Origin: Streptomyces humicola
GTDB taxonomy: Bacteria; Actinomycetota; Actinomycetes; Streptomycetales; Streptomycetaceae
Assembly (NCBI RefSeq): GCF_024436035.1
Contig: NZ_JANFNG010000001.1
Location: forward strand, 575,689-639,688
Direction of reading: 5' to 3'
Length of the DNA: 64,000 nucleotides
The notes below the pieces were generated by a model, which was given only the letters and a program-made list of their open reading frames with translations, was not told where the DNA came from and searched no databases. The first letter of the stretch is position 1; each line of letters opens with the position of its first letter. Both the position numbers and the translations under genes were made by a program. Below are positions 1-7,929 of this stretch, piece after piece.

Positions 1-772
1 CTGTGCTCGGGGCCGTCGTGGCGAGCACGTTCCCGTCCCGGTCCACGAGCTGCGCGGTACGGCCGGCGCCGTGCACGGGGGGAGCGGTGAGTGTCTCGGA
101 GGCGGCGAGCAGCCACTGCTTCCGGCTCTGGCTCTGCGTCAGGTCCTGCCCCTGGTCCTGGTTGGCGTCCTGGGTCTGGCCACCCGAGGGAAGGGTCACG
201 AAGGCGAAGAGCAGCAGGCGCGGCCCGCCGTTGCCGGAGGACACAAGACGGGGCGGGATGGCGTCAGTGCCGCTGCCCGCCATCGCCGCCACGTCCACAC
301 CGGTGAGCGGCACGGCCTCGCCTGTCGCTGCCAGAACGCTGCCCGTCTTCGGGTCGAGCAGCGCACCGCCGCGCACCGAACCCCGCGTGGGGAGCAAGGA
401 CTTGACCACCGTGGCGGGAGTGGAGCGGGTCGTGGGCGCATACGCGGCGGCGGTTCTGCGCAGCGTCGTGGCCTGCGCGGTCAGGGAGGTGCGGACCGAG
501 ACGGCGGTGTCGGCGGCGATCCGCCCCTCCTCGTCGCGTACCGCCTGCGGGACTTGCTGCCCACGGATGGTGCCGAGACCGAGTGCGGTGAATCCGGCCA
601 CCGCGAGCAGCAGACACAGGAGCGCGGCGATCGGCGGGCGGACGCCGCCGAGGAGGGGCATGTCAGCGCGGCGCCGGATGCGGTGCCTGCGCGGCGCGCG
701 GTCGACCGTGGGCAGGGCAGGGTCCTCTCGATGCGGCGCGTGGCGCCGGGAAGGGGTGGGAAGGGGAAGCAC
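1..772 (-). CDS. Membrane-anchored sensor protein, N-terminal part (runs off left edge)
   Basis: An open frame runs leftward from a GTG at 772-770 and leaves the window after about 257 codons. A basic N-terminus rich in Arg/His (about 35 residues) is followed by one hydrophobic segment (PIAALLCLLLAVAGFTALGL) and then an extracellular-looking region with Cache/PAS-like wording such as GALLDPKTGSVLAATGEAV. This layout is usual for streptomycete membrane sensors (histidine kinase or related output), but the output domain lies outside the window, so no reaction can be assigned. An internal ATG at 661-659, just before the membrane segment, is an alternative start. It is divergent from the iron transporter and separated from it by about 280 bp. 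Confidence 0.6.
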   Translation of the reverse strand, partial: MLPLPTPSRRHAPHREDPALPTVDRAPRRHRIRRRADMPLLGGVRPPIAALLCLLLAVAGFTALGLGTIRGQQVPQAVRDEEGRIAADTAVSVRTSLTAQATTLRRTAAAYAPTTRSTPATVVKSLLPTRGSVRGGALLDPKTGSVLAATGEAVPLTGVDVAAMAGSGTDAIPPRLVSSGNGGPRLLLFAFVTLPSGGQTQDANQDQGQDLTQSQSRKQWLLAASETLTAPPVHGAGRTAQLVDRDGNVLATTAPST

Positions 773-982
773 CAGGCAGAGAGCGCACAAGATACCTGAA
801 ATATGCTTACACACCTATCACATGAATCGCGATCGGCGCCGTGGCGGCGCTTGTCGGCCATGCCCACATCGATGAGAGTTATGAAACGATTTAGGTGATT
901 TAAGGAATTTCGGGCGGCTGGGGCGATTGAACCGACCCCCTCTTGCGGCCGTTCAGGGGCGGAGAGATAAGGTATGCCTCGG

Positions 983-1001
983 TTAAGTTAGGCTGACCTA
1001 A
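983..1001. promoter_or_regulatory. Iron box (DmdR1/IdeR-type operator)
   Basis: The 19-mer TTAAGTTAGGCTGACCTAA differs at two positions from the actinobacterial iron-box consensus TTAGGTTAGGCTAACCTAA. It lies 55 bp upstream of the start of the iron-binding lipoprotein gene. In actinobacteria, Fe(II)-loaded DmdR/IdeR binds such boxes and represses iron-uptake genes. The site therefore predicts derepression of the 1057-4804 operon under iron starvation. Confidence 0.85.
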
Positions 1002-1056
1002 GTCGCTGGCCCGCGTCGAGGTCGGCCGTTGAACGAAGTTGAACGAAGGGGTCTTC

Positions 1057-2127
1057 ATGCGCCGCCCGCTCCTCGCCGTCGTCGTGCCCGTCTGTGCCAT
1101 CGCTGTCGGTGCCACAGGCTGCAGCGCCCTCGGCGGCTCCACGGGCGGTTCCTCCGCCGACGGCAAAACCACCACGATCACCCTCTACAACGGGCAGCAC
1201 GAGCAGACCACGCAGGATCTGGTCGCCGCCTTCGAGAAGCAGAACCCGTCGATCAAGGTGAACATCCGCAGCGACGACGAGGACGCCCTCGCCCAGCAGA
1301 TTCGGCAGGAGGGCGCGAAGTCCCCGGCCGACGTCTTCTACACCGAGAACTCCCCGGCCCTCGAGTCGCTTCAGGCGAGCGGCCTGCTCGCGCCCGCCTC
1401 CGGCGCCGCGCTCGCAGCCGTCCCCGCCAAGTACGACTCGCCGGCAGGCGGCTCCGGCGGGCGCGACTGGGTGGGCGTCTCGGCCCGGGTGTCGGTGATG
1501 GTGGTGAACACCGGCCAGGTCCCGGCCGGCCAGACGCCGACCACCGTCCTGCAGCTCGCCGACCCCAAGTGGAAGGGCAGGATCGCTCTTGCCGGCGGCG
1601 AGACCGACCTCCAGCCGGTGGTCACCTCGGTCGCCAAGGCCTACGGAACGGCCAGGGCCGACCAGTGGCTCGCGGCGCTCAAGGCCAACGCCGCCAGTCA
1701 CATGGTGCCCGACAACGAGACGGTCACCTCCGACGTCGACAGGGGGCAGGCCGCGATCGGCCTGGTCGACAACTACTACTGGTACCGGCAGGCCGTGCAG
1801 GACGGCGGCATCGGCAAGACCCACTCCAAGGTGGCCTACTTCGCCGCGGGCGACCCGGGCTATGTGCTCGACGTCTCCGGCGCGGCCGTGCTGAAGTCCT
1901 CGACACACAAGGCAGCAGCCGAGAAGTTCCAGGAGTTCCTCACCTCCGACACCGCACAGAAGATCATCGCCACCTCCGACAGCTTCGAGTACCCCATCCG
2001 TCCCGGCGTCGCGGCCAACTCCGAGCTCCCGCCGCTCGACACGCTGCACCCCAACTCCATCACCGTCGCCGACCTTGGTGACGGCTCCACCGCCGTCTCC
2101 CTGCTGCAGAAGGCACAGCTGCTGTGA
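1057..2127 (+). CDS. Ferric iron ABC transporter substrate-binding lipoprotein
   Basis: A 356-aa extracytoplasmic binding protein of the FbpA/FutA type, feeding Fe(III) to the permease and ATPase encoded just downstream. The N-terminus is a lipoprotein signal (MRRPLLAVVVPVCAIAVG, lipobox ending ATGC). The body shows the family opening ITLYNGQHEQTTQDLVAAFE and a tyrosine-rich stretch NYYWYRQ near residues 237-243, where iron-liganding tyrosines sit in this family. ATG 1057 is preferred over the upstream in-frame TTG at 1039 because GAAGGGG is well spaced before it and it starts the signal peptide directly. The gene leads a three-gene operon with overlapping or touching start and stop codons, behind an iron box. 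Confidence 0.9.
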   Translation: MRRPLLAVVVPVCAIAVGATGCSALGGSTGGSSADGKTTTITLYNGQHEQTTQDLVAAFEKQNPSIKVNIRSDDEDALAQQIRQEGAKSPADVFYTENSPALESLQASGLLAPASGAALAAVPAKYDSPAGGSGGRDWVGVSARVSVMVVNTGQVPAGQTPTTVLQLADPKWKGRIALAGGETDLQPVVTSVAKAYGTARADQWLAALKANAASHMVPDNETVTSDVDRGQAAIGLVDNYYWYRQAVQDGGIGKTHSKVAYFAAGDPGYVLDVSGAAVLKSSTHKAAAEKFQEFLTSDTAQKIIATSDSFEYPIRPGVAANSELPPLDTLHPNSITVADLGDGSTAVSLLQKAQLL

Positions 2128-3716
2128 TGGACGCCGCCGTCGCACCGGTCGCAGGAGCGTCGCAGCCGTCGCGGATACGTCCGCGGCGGCCGCCGGCTGT
2201 GCTGCTCGCGCTCGCATGCGCCGTGGCGGCGGCGGTCCTGCTGCCCGTGGTCTTCCTCGGTATCGAGGCGGCGCACACAGGGTGGCCGCAGGTCAGCCGC
2301 GTGCTCTTCCGTTCCCTGACCGCGCGGCTTCTCACCGACACCGTGGAACTCGCCCTGTGCGTCACGGCGTTGTGCGCGGTCCTCGGGACCGCGGCCGCGT
2401 ACACCACCGAACGCACCGATCTGCCGCTGCGCCGGATGTGGTCGACGCTCATCGTCGTGCCGCTCGCCATCCCCGACTTCATCGTCGGCTACACCTGGTC
2501 CTCGATCGCACCCTCGCTGCACGGCCTCACCGGTGCGGTGCTGGTGATGACGCTCAGCCTCAACCCGCTGGTCTACCTGCCGGTGGCCGCGGCGCTGCGC
2601 AACACCGACCCCGGGCTCGAAGAGGCCGCCCGTTCGCTGGGACTCGGGCCGTGGGCCGTCTTCCGTAGGGTGACGCTCCGTCAGGTCCGTCCCGCACTGC
2701 TCGGCGGCTGCCTGATGGTGTGCCTTGCGCTGCTCGCCGAGTACGGCGCATTCGAGATCATGCGGTTCCAGACCTTCACCACGGAGATCTTCACGCAGTT
2801 CGAGGTCGGCTTCTCCGCCTCGACGGCCTGTGCCCTGTCGATCGTCCTCGTCCTGCTGGCACTCGCCGTGCTCGCCGGGCAGCACTACGCCAACGGCCGC
2901 GCCCGCGTCGCGCGCGCCTCCGGCACCCGGCGCCCGCCCGTCCGGCACCGGCTGGGCCTGCACGCCGTGTGGGTCACGCTCGGCGCCGCGGCCCTCGCGG
3001 TGCTGTCGCTCGGCGTGCCGGTGGCCACCCTCGGCTACTGGCTCGGACAGCCCGACACCACCACACTGCCCGCGATCGCCTCCGTGCCGTCCGCCACCGT
3101 CACCACCTTGCTGTACGCGCTGCTCGCCGCCGCCGCGGCCACCGTGCTCGCCGTCCCCGTCGCGCTTCTCGTCGAGCGGCACCGCAGCCCGGTCGCCGTC
3201 CTGCTGGAGCGGGGCACCCTGATCGTTCAGGGGCTTCCCGGGATGGTGATCGCGATGTCGCTGGTCTTCTTCGCCGAACGGTTCGCCTTCGGGCTCTACC
3301 AGAGCCCGGTGCTGATGATCGCGGCGTACGCCGTGCTCTTCTTCCCCCTGGCCCTGGTCAGCGTGCGGGCCTCCGCGGCGCAGGCACCGGCCCGTCTCGA
3401 ACAGCTGGGCCGCTCGCTCGGCAGACGACCGGCCGCGGTGCTGCTGCGGGTCACCCTGCCGCTCCTCGCACCCGGCATCGCTGCGGGCTTCTGCGTGGTG
3501 TTCCTCTCCGTCGTCACCGAACTCACCGCGACGCTGGTGCTGTTGCCGGCCGGTGTACGGACGCTGGCCACCCAGTTCTGGGCGTTCCAGAACGACGAGT
3601 CGTATGCTGCCGCGGCGCCGTACGCGGCGGCCATGGTCGCGCTCGCCGTGATTCCCGGCTATCTGCTGGGGACATGGTTCGACAGGCGGAGTTCCGACAA
3701 CAGGAGTGCGGTATGA
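2127..3716 (+). CDS. Ferric iron ABC transporter permease, fused two-half type
   Basis: A 529-aa integral membrane protein made of two BPD_transp_1 halves in one chain, as in FbpB/SfuB. Each half has several hydrophobic segments and an EAA-type loop: EAARSLGLGPWAVFRRVTL near residue 170 and EQLGRSLGRRPAAVLLRVTL near residue 430. It forms the membrane channel for iron delivered by the lipoprotein. The ATG overlaps the previous stop by one base (TGATG); a GTG three bases upstream is an alternative start. Its end overlaps the ATPase start (ATGA), so the three proteins are probably made in step. Confidence 0.92.
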   Translation: MDAAVAPVAGASQPSRIRPRRPPAVLLALACAVAAAVLLPVVFLGIEAAHTGWPQVSRVLFRSLTARLLTDTVELALCVTALCAVLGTAAAYTTERTDLPLRRMWSTLIVVPLAIPDFIVGYTWSSIAPSLHGLTGAVLVMTLSLNPLVYLPVAAALRNTDPGLEEAARSLGLGPWAVFRRVTLRQVRPALLGGCLMVCLALLAEYGAFEIMRFQTFTTEIFTQFEVGFSASTACALSIVLVLLALAVLAGQHYANGRARVARASGTRRPPVRHRLGLHAVWVTLGAAALAVLSLGVPVATLGYWLGQPDTTTLPAIASVPSATVTTLLYALLAAAAATVLAVPVALLVERHRSPVAVLLERGTLIVQGLPGMVIAMSLVFFAERFAFGLYQSPVLMIAAYAVLFFPLALVSVRASAAQAPARLEQLGRSLGRRPAAVLLRVTLPLLAPGIAAGFCVVFLSVVTELTATLVLLPAGVRTLATQFWAFQNDESYAAAAPYAAAMVALAVIPGYLLGTWFDRRSSDNRSAV

Positions 3717-4804
3717 GCGAGACACCGGCCAGTCCCGTGGTCGCGGTCCGGATCACGGGCGTCCGCAAGGCGTACGGCCGTACCCCCGTGCTGCACGGCG
3801 TGGACCTGACTGTCGAGAAGGGAACCATCACCGCGCTCCTCGGCCCGTCCGGCAGCGGCAAGACCACCCTGCTGCGCGTGATCGCCGGGTTCGAGCGCGC
3901 CGACGTGGGCACGGTGGAGCTCGGGCACGTCGTCGCCGACAACGGCAAACGCACCCTCGCCCCGGAGAAGCGCCGCATCGGCTACGTGCCCCAGGACGGC
4001 GCACTCTTCCCGCACCTGAGCGTGCGCGCCAACATCGGCTTCGCGCTGAGCCGCGCCGCGCGCCGCGACGGCCGCGTCGACCAGCTGCTGGAGCTGACCG
4101 GCCTGACCAGCCTCGCCGAACGCCACCCGCACCAGCTCTCCGGGGGACAGCAGCAACGCGTCGCCCTCGCGAGGGCGCTCGCGCACAACCCGTCGGTCGT
4201 CCTGCTCGACGAACCGTTCTCCGCCCTCGACACCGCGCTGCGCGCCAGCGTCCGCTCCGACATCCTCGCCATCCTGCGTACCACCGGGACCACCGCGATC
4301 CTCGTCACCCACGACCAGGACGAGGCGCTGTCCACTGCCGACCGGATCGCGGTGCTGCGCGACGGGCTCATCGCCCAGCACGGCACCGCACAGGAGCTTT
4401 ACGACACCCCGAACGACCCGACGCTCGCCGCCTTCGTCGGCGACGCCAACCTCCTCACCGCCACCCTCACCGGCGACGGCACCGCCGACGCCGGACCGCT
4501 GGGGCGGCTGACGCTGCGCGAATCCGCCGGCGTGGCGGGCAGCGGCACGGTCCTGATCCGTCCCGAGCAGCTGGCCCTGGCGGGCGAGCGCGGGCCGGGG
4601 GACGGGGTGCTCGAAGCGCGCGTCGAGGCCTGCGAGTACTTCGGCCACGACACGATGCTCACCGTCCGCCCGCAGACCACCGGCGACCACCTCCCCGAAC
4701 TGCTGCGCGCCCGGCTGCCCGAGGGGGTGCGGCTGGCGAGCGGGACGACCGTCCGCCTCACCGTCCGCGGCCCGGTGACGGCCTGGCCCGCACCGGCGTC
4801 GTAG
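3713..4804 (+). CDS. Ferric iron ABC transporter ATP-binding protein
   Basis: A 363-aa ABC ATPase that should power the iron importer. Walker A GPSGSGKTT is near residue 44, signature LSGGQQQR near 140, Walker B VVLLDEP near 160 and the H-loop LVTHDQDEA near 195. A C-terminal extension of about 120 residues resembles the TOBE/regulatory domain of FbpC/PotA-type ATPases. The start overlaps the permease stop in ATGA. It is the last gene of the operon and is followed by a strong bidirectional hairpin. Confidence 0.92.
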   Translation: MSETPASPVVAVRITGVRKAYGRTPVLHGVDLTVEKGTITALLGPSGSGKTTLLRVIAGFERADVGTVELGHVVADNGKRTLAPEKRRIGYVPQDGALFPHLSVRANIGFALSRAARRDGRVDQLLELTGLTSLAERHPHQLSGGQQQRVALARALAHNPSVVLLDEPFSALDTALRASVRSDILAILRTTGTTAILVTHDQDEALSTADRIAVLRDGLIAQHGTAQELYDTPNDPTLAAFVGDANLLTATLTGDGTADAGPLGRLTLRESAGVAGSGTVLIRPEQLALAGERGPGDGVLEARVEACEYFGHDTMLTVRPQTTGDHLPELLRARLPEGVRLASGTTVRLTVRGPVTAWPAPAS

Positions 4805-4827
4805 TCCGCAGCGGACCCGCAGAAGAA

Positions 4828-4858
4828 CACCGGCCATCCCGTGGCGGGGTGGCCGGTG
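4828..4858. terminator. Bidirectional hairpin terminator between convergent units
   Basis: The perfect arms CACCGGCCA and TGGCCGGTG enclose a nested CCC/GGG pair. The hairpin lies between the stops of the iron transporter (4804, plus) and the permease gene (4875, minus), where a shared terminator is expected. Confidence 0.75.
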
Positions 4859-4874
4859 CGCACTGCTCGTCCGT

Positions 4875-6527
4875 TCAGTCGGTGGCGACGACCTCCACCG
4901 AGCCGATGTATTCCTGGGTCTCCTCGTCCGGCAGCCGGACTGCCTGCGCCCAGTAGTAGATGACCAGGCTGAACACCGCGATGATCACGATGTCCCACCA
5001 CAGCGGAATCCGGTCGGTGGCACCGCAGGACACCGACGAGGCCGGGCCGGAGCTGCAGAAGCCGCCCTGCCAGGAGATGACGCCCATGCCGAGGAGGTAA
5101 ACCGGCAGCCACTGCGCGGACTTCCAGTCCATGTGCGGCACCTTCGGGTTGAGCTTGAACAGCGCCGAGCCGCCGAGCAGCAGATAGCCGAGCACGATGG
5201 CGAGGCCGAGCCGCCACAGCGTGTCCCAGCCGGACCAGTAGATGATCAGGTTGGCGACGACGAACGCTACCGGAGCCCAGAACCAGCTACCCGGCAGCCG
5301 GTACGGGCGTGGCCGGTCCGGGTCCTGCTTGCGCAGGCAGCCGATGGCGAGCGGTGCACCCGCGTACATCAGCACGCTCGCGGAGGTCACGAAGCCGACC
5401 AGTTTCTGCCAGGTCGGAAACGGCAGGAAGACCACAAGACCCATCACGAAGGCGAAGAGCAGCCCGAACCACGGCACACCGCGCTTGCTGGTGCGCTCGA
5501 AGATTGCCGGGACGTACCCGTTGCGGGACAGGCCGTAGGAGACGCGGGAGGTGGCGGTCGCGTAGATCAAGCCGGTTCCGCTGGGGGAGATGACCGCGTC
5601 GATGTAGAGGAGTGTGGCCAGCCAGCCGAGGCCGACGGTGGTGGCGAGGCCGGCGAACGGCCCTGCCTTGGCGGTGAAGGCGAGGTTGGCCCAGCCGTGC
5701 GCGAAGGCACTGTGCGGCAGCGCCGCGATGAACACCACCTGCAGCGCGACGTAGATCACCGCACCGAGGAGGATGGAGCCGATGACGGCACGCGGAATGT
5801 CCCTCGCCGGATTGCGGCTCTCGCCCGCGAGCTGGTCCGCCTGTTCGAAGCCGAGCAGCGCGAAGATGATGCCGCTGGTGCTCACCGCCGACAGGACTCC
5901 CTTGGTACCGAACGGCGCAAAGCCGCCGACCCCGAAGTTGCTGCCGTGGAAGTGGGTGAAGGCGAGGACGAGGACGGTGAAGACCGGGACGGCCACCTTC
6001 CACCACGTCGCCGCGCTGTTGGTGTGCGCCAGGAACTTGATGCCGTACCAGTTGACGATGACGAAAACCGCCATGAACACCACGGCGAGGGCGTAGCCGC
6101 GCGCCGTGAGGTGGTCCTTGCTCGACTCGACCCAGCTCGCGTGGACGCTGAGGTAGTCGACGGACGCCATGACCTCGATCGGGGCGACGGTGACCGCCTG
6201 CAGCCAGGAGAACCAGCCGAACGAGGCGCCCGCGGCGCTGCCGAAGGCGTAGTGCGGGAAGCGGGCGGTGCCGCCCGCCACCGGGTACATCGCCCCCAGT
6301 TCGGCGTGGACGAAGGCGAGAATGATGATGGCGGCCGCCCCGATCACCCAGGAGATCAGAGCGGCTGTTCCGGCGGCCTGGGCCGCGAACAGCGCCCCGA
6401 ACAGCCAGCCCGATCCGATGATGGACCCTTCTGAGGTCCATATGAGGCCGATCAGGCCGATGTCCCGTTTGAGACCGGGGTTCTTGGGCGTTACAGGAGC
6501 GACTGCTGCGGTCTGCGACGCGTCCAT
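4875..6527 (-). CDS. APC-superfamily amino acid permease (APA type)
   Basis: A 550-aa membrane protein with about 12 hydrophobic segments. The first carries the family stretch SEGSIIGSGWLFGALFAA, followed by EVMASVDYLS and GFEQADQLAGESRNPARDI, as in aspartate/glutamate-proton symporters of the APA group. The substrate cannot be fixed from sequence. ATG 6527 is chosen because AGAGG precedes it and the conserved region begins about 20 residues later; the frame is open further upstream without a good ribosome site. It is clearly paralogous to 33242-34891 (same length, order and motifs such as LGFEQA, VSPSGTGL versus VSPAGTGL). It stands alone and shares a terminator with the iron operon. Confidence 0.88.
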   Translation of the reverse strand: MDASQTAAVAPVTPKNPGLKRDIGLIGLIWTSEGSIIGSGWLFGALFAAQAAGTAALISWVIGAAAIIILAFVHAELGAMYPVAGGTARFPHYAFGSAAGASFGWFSWLQAVTVAPIEVMASVDYLSVHASWVESSKDHLTARGYALAVVFMAVFVIVNWYGIKFLAHTNSAATWWKVAVPVFTVLVLAFTHFHGSNFGVGGFAPFGTKGVLSAVSTSGIIFALLGFEQADQLAGESRNPARDIPRAVIGSILLGAVIYVALQVVFIAALPHSAFAHGWANLAFTAKAGPFAGLATTVGLGWLATLLYIDAVISPSGTGLIYATATSRVSYGLSRNGYVPAIFERTSKRGVPWFGLLFAFVMGLVVFLPFPTWQKLVGFVTSASVLMYAGAPLAIGCLRKQDPDRPRPYRLPGSWFWAPVAFVVANLIIYWSGWDTLWRLGLAIVLGYLLLGGSALFKLNPKVPHMDWKSAQWLPVYLLGMGVISWQGGFCSSGPASSVSCGATDRIPLWWDIVIIAVFSLVIYYWAQAVRLPDEETQEYIGSVEVVATD

Positions 6528-6584
6528 GGTGCACCTCTTGTTCCGGCGAGGACGAGGTGGGGGGAGCTGCACGAGCTGCGCCCG

Positions 6585-6621
6585 GAAGATCGCGACATGA
6601 GGCGATGAAGATCGCGACATG
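6585..6621. repeat. Two 15-bp direct repeats upstream of the permease gene
   Basis: GAAGATCGCGACATG occurs at 6585-6599 and again at 6607-6621, a 22-bp period (about two DNA turns), 58-94 bp upstream of the permease start at 6527. Tandem sites at this spacing suggest a regulator that binds cooperatively to one face of the helix. No regulator gene is adjacent. The rest of 6622-6737 shows nothing recognisable. Confidence 0.45.
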
Positions 6622-6737
6622 GGGTAATGGGCTCCGGGCAAGGGCATCGTAAAGATTCCGCTAATGGCCGGGAAGTAGCTGCGCGCGCACCTTTGCAGGA
6701 GTGTTATGGGGCCGCCACCGCCCTGAAGGGCGTTGAC

Positions 6738-6989
6738 CTACGGACGATCACTGGTGGAGCGGCGAGGCGCCGGCACCTTCTGCCGGTCGCCCCAGTCGGC
6801 CGGCCAGGGCGGGCGCGAGGCCAACTGTGCCCACTCGTCGTCCCACTCGCCGGGCAGACACCGGCCCTCGTCCCGCCAATGGCGGAGCAGAGTCGCGTAG
6901 ATCGGTGTCTCCGGCGTCGGCGGCGCGGGCGGAGGATGTCCCGCGGGCGCCGGACGCCAGAGCACCTGAGTCTGCGGTGTCGCAGTCAT
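6738..6989 (-). CDS. Small conserved hypothetical protein
   Basis: An 83-aa soluble, Pro/Trp-rich protein. The core PIYATLLRHWRDEGRCLPGE, followed by DDEWAQLASRPPWP, resembles small streptomycete proteins of unknown function with the pattern (L)xxxWRxxGRxxPGxxDxEWxxL, as I recall them. There is no signal peptide or membrane segment. The start is the ATG at 6989. It lies between the permease and the lipid kinase and is transcribed in the same direction as both. The function is unknown. Confidence 0.6.
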   Translation of the reverse strand: MTATPQTQVLWRPAPAGHPPPAPPTPETPIYATLLRHWRDEGRCLPGEWDDEWAQLASRPPWPADWGDRQKVPAPRRSTSDRP

Positions 6990-7047
6990 ATGCGTCTCAA
7001 CGAGCCGATGGGCGCAGGGACACTCAGCAGATTATGGAGAACAGCAT

Positions 7048-7929
7048 TCAGTACAGGACGGTGAGCGCGCCCGGCAACACGCGGGCGGTCACCGGCAAGG
7101 TGGCGTCGACCTCGCCGTCGGCGCCGTAGGGCAGGTCGCGGTCCGCCTCGATCCTGACCTCCTTGCCGCGCAGGATCTCCACCTGCGGGCGCCTGATGTG
7201 GCTGCCGGTCTTGAGCTCGTTCATCACGGTGAAGAACAGGCGTTTGGGGGCGTGGTTGATGACGACCACGTCGAGGAGCCCGTCGTCCAGCCGGGCGTCG
7301 GGTGCGATGAGGCGGCCGAAGCCGTAGAACGCCGAGTTGGCCACCACCGTGGTGTAGCCGCGCCGTTCGTACGGTGTGCCGTCCACGGTGATCCGGTAGG
7401 AGGCGGGGCGCCAGGAGAGCACCGCCCGCAGCCCTCCCACGTAGTAGGCGGCCGCGCCGGGCAGCGCCCGGGAGCGGTTGGCGTGGCGATTGGCGACGGC
7501 GTCGACCCCCGCGTACACACTGCCCAGGACCGCCGTCCCGTGATGGATGGCCGATTCCACCGCGATGGCGTCGACGGCCTTCGGCTCACCGTGCAGCAGG
7601 ATGTCGGCGAGACGGTCGGGATCGGACGGCAGCCCGAGCGCTCTGGCGAAGTCGTTGCCCCGGCCCGCCGGTACGAGCCCGAGAAGCGCCTGCGTACCGG
7701 CGAGCGCACCGCCCACACAGCCGGCCATGCCGTCGCCGCCGACCCCGAGCACGACGCGCCCGCGCTCCCCGGAGCGCCGGGCCAGCTCGCGGGCGTGGTC
7801 CAGGTCGCGGCTGTACTCCACCTCGACCTCGGCCCCGGCCGCCCGCAGCGTCCGGGCGAGCGGGATCAACGCAGCCACCCCGGCCGAGCCGCCTGCGGTG
7901 GGGTTGACGACGGCGGTGAACTGTCTCAT
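7048..7929 (-). CDS. Diacylglycerol/sphingosine kinase-family lipid kinase
   Basis: A 293-aa DAGK catalytic-domain protein (YegS/DgkB type) that phosphorylates a lipid hydroxyl with ATP at the membrane face. Visible motifs are the N-terminal VVNPTAGG, GVGGDGM near residue 65 (the glycine-rich GGDGT-like nucleotide loop, here with Met) and PAGRGNDFARALG near 88. The C-terminal domain shows DARLDDGLLDVVVI, usual in the family. Its ATG overlaps the stop of the upstream flavoprotein (ATGA), so the two are translationally coupled. The lipid substrate is not known. Confidence 0.88.
   Translation of the reverse strand: MRQFTAVVNPTAGGSAGVAALIPLARTLRAAGAEVEVEYSRDLDHARELARRSGERGRVVLGVGGDGMAGCVGGALAGTQALLGLVPAGRGNDFARALGLPSDPDRLADILLHGEPKAVDAIAVESAIHHGTAVLGSVYAGVDAVANRHANRSRALPGAAAYYVGGLRAVLSWRPASYRITVDGTPYERRGYTTVVANSAFYGFGRLIAPDARLDDGLLDVVVINHAPKRLFFTVMNELKTGSHIRRPQVEILRGKEVRIEADRDLPYGADGEVDATLPVTARVLPGALTVLY

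Noticed and set aside
1860-3725. 621-codon antisense frame over the iron permease
   Set aside because: It has a charged, repetitive translation typical of a codon-mirror shadow; the plus-strand permease is unambiguous.
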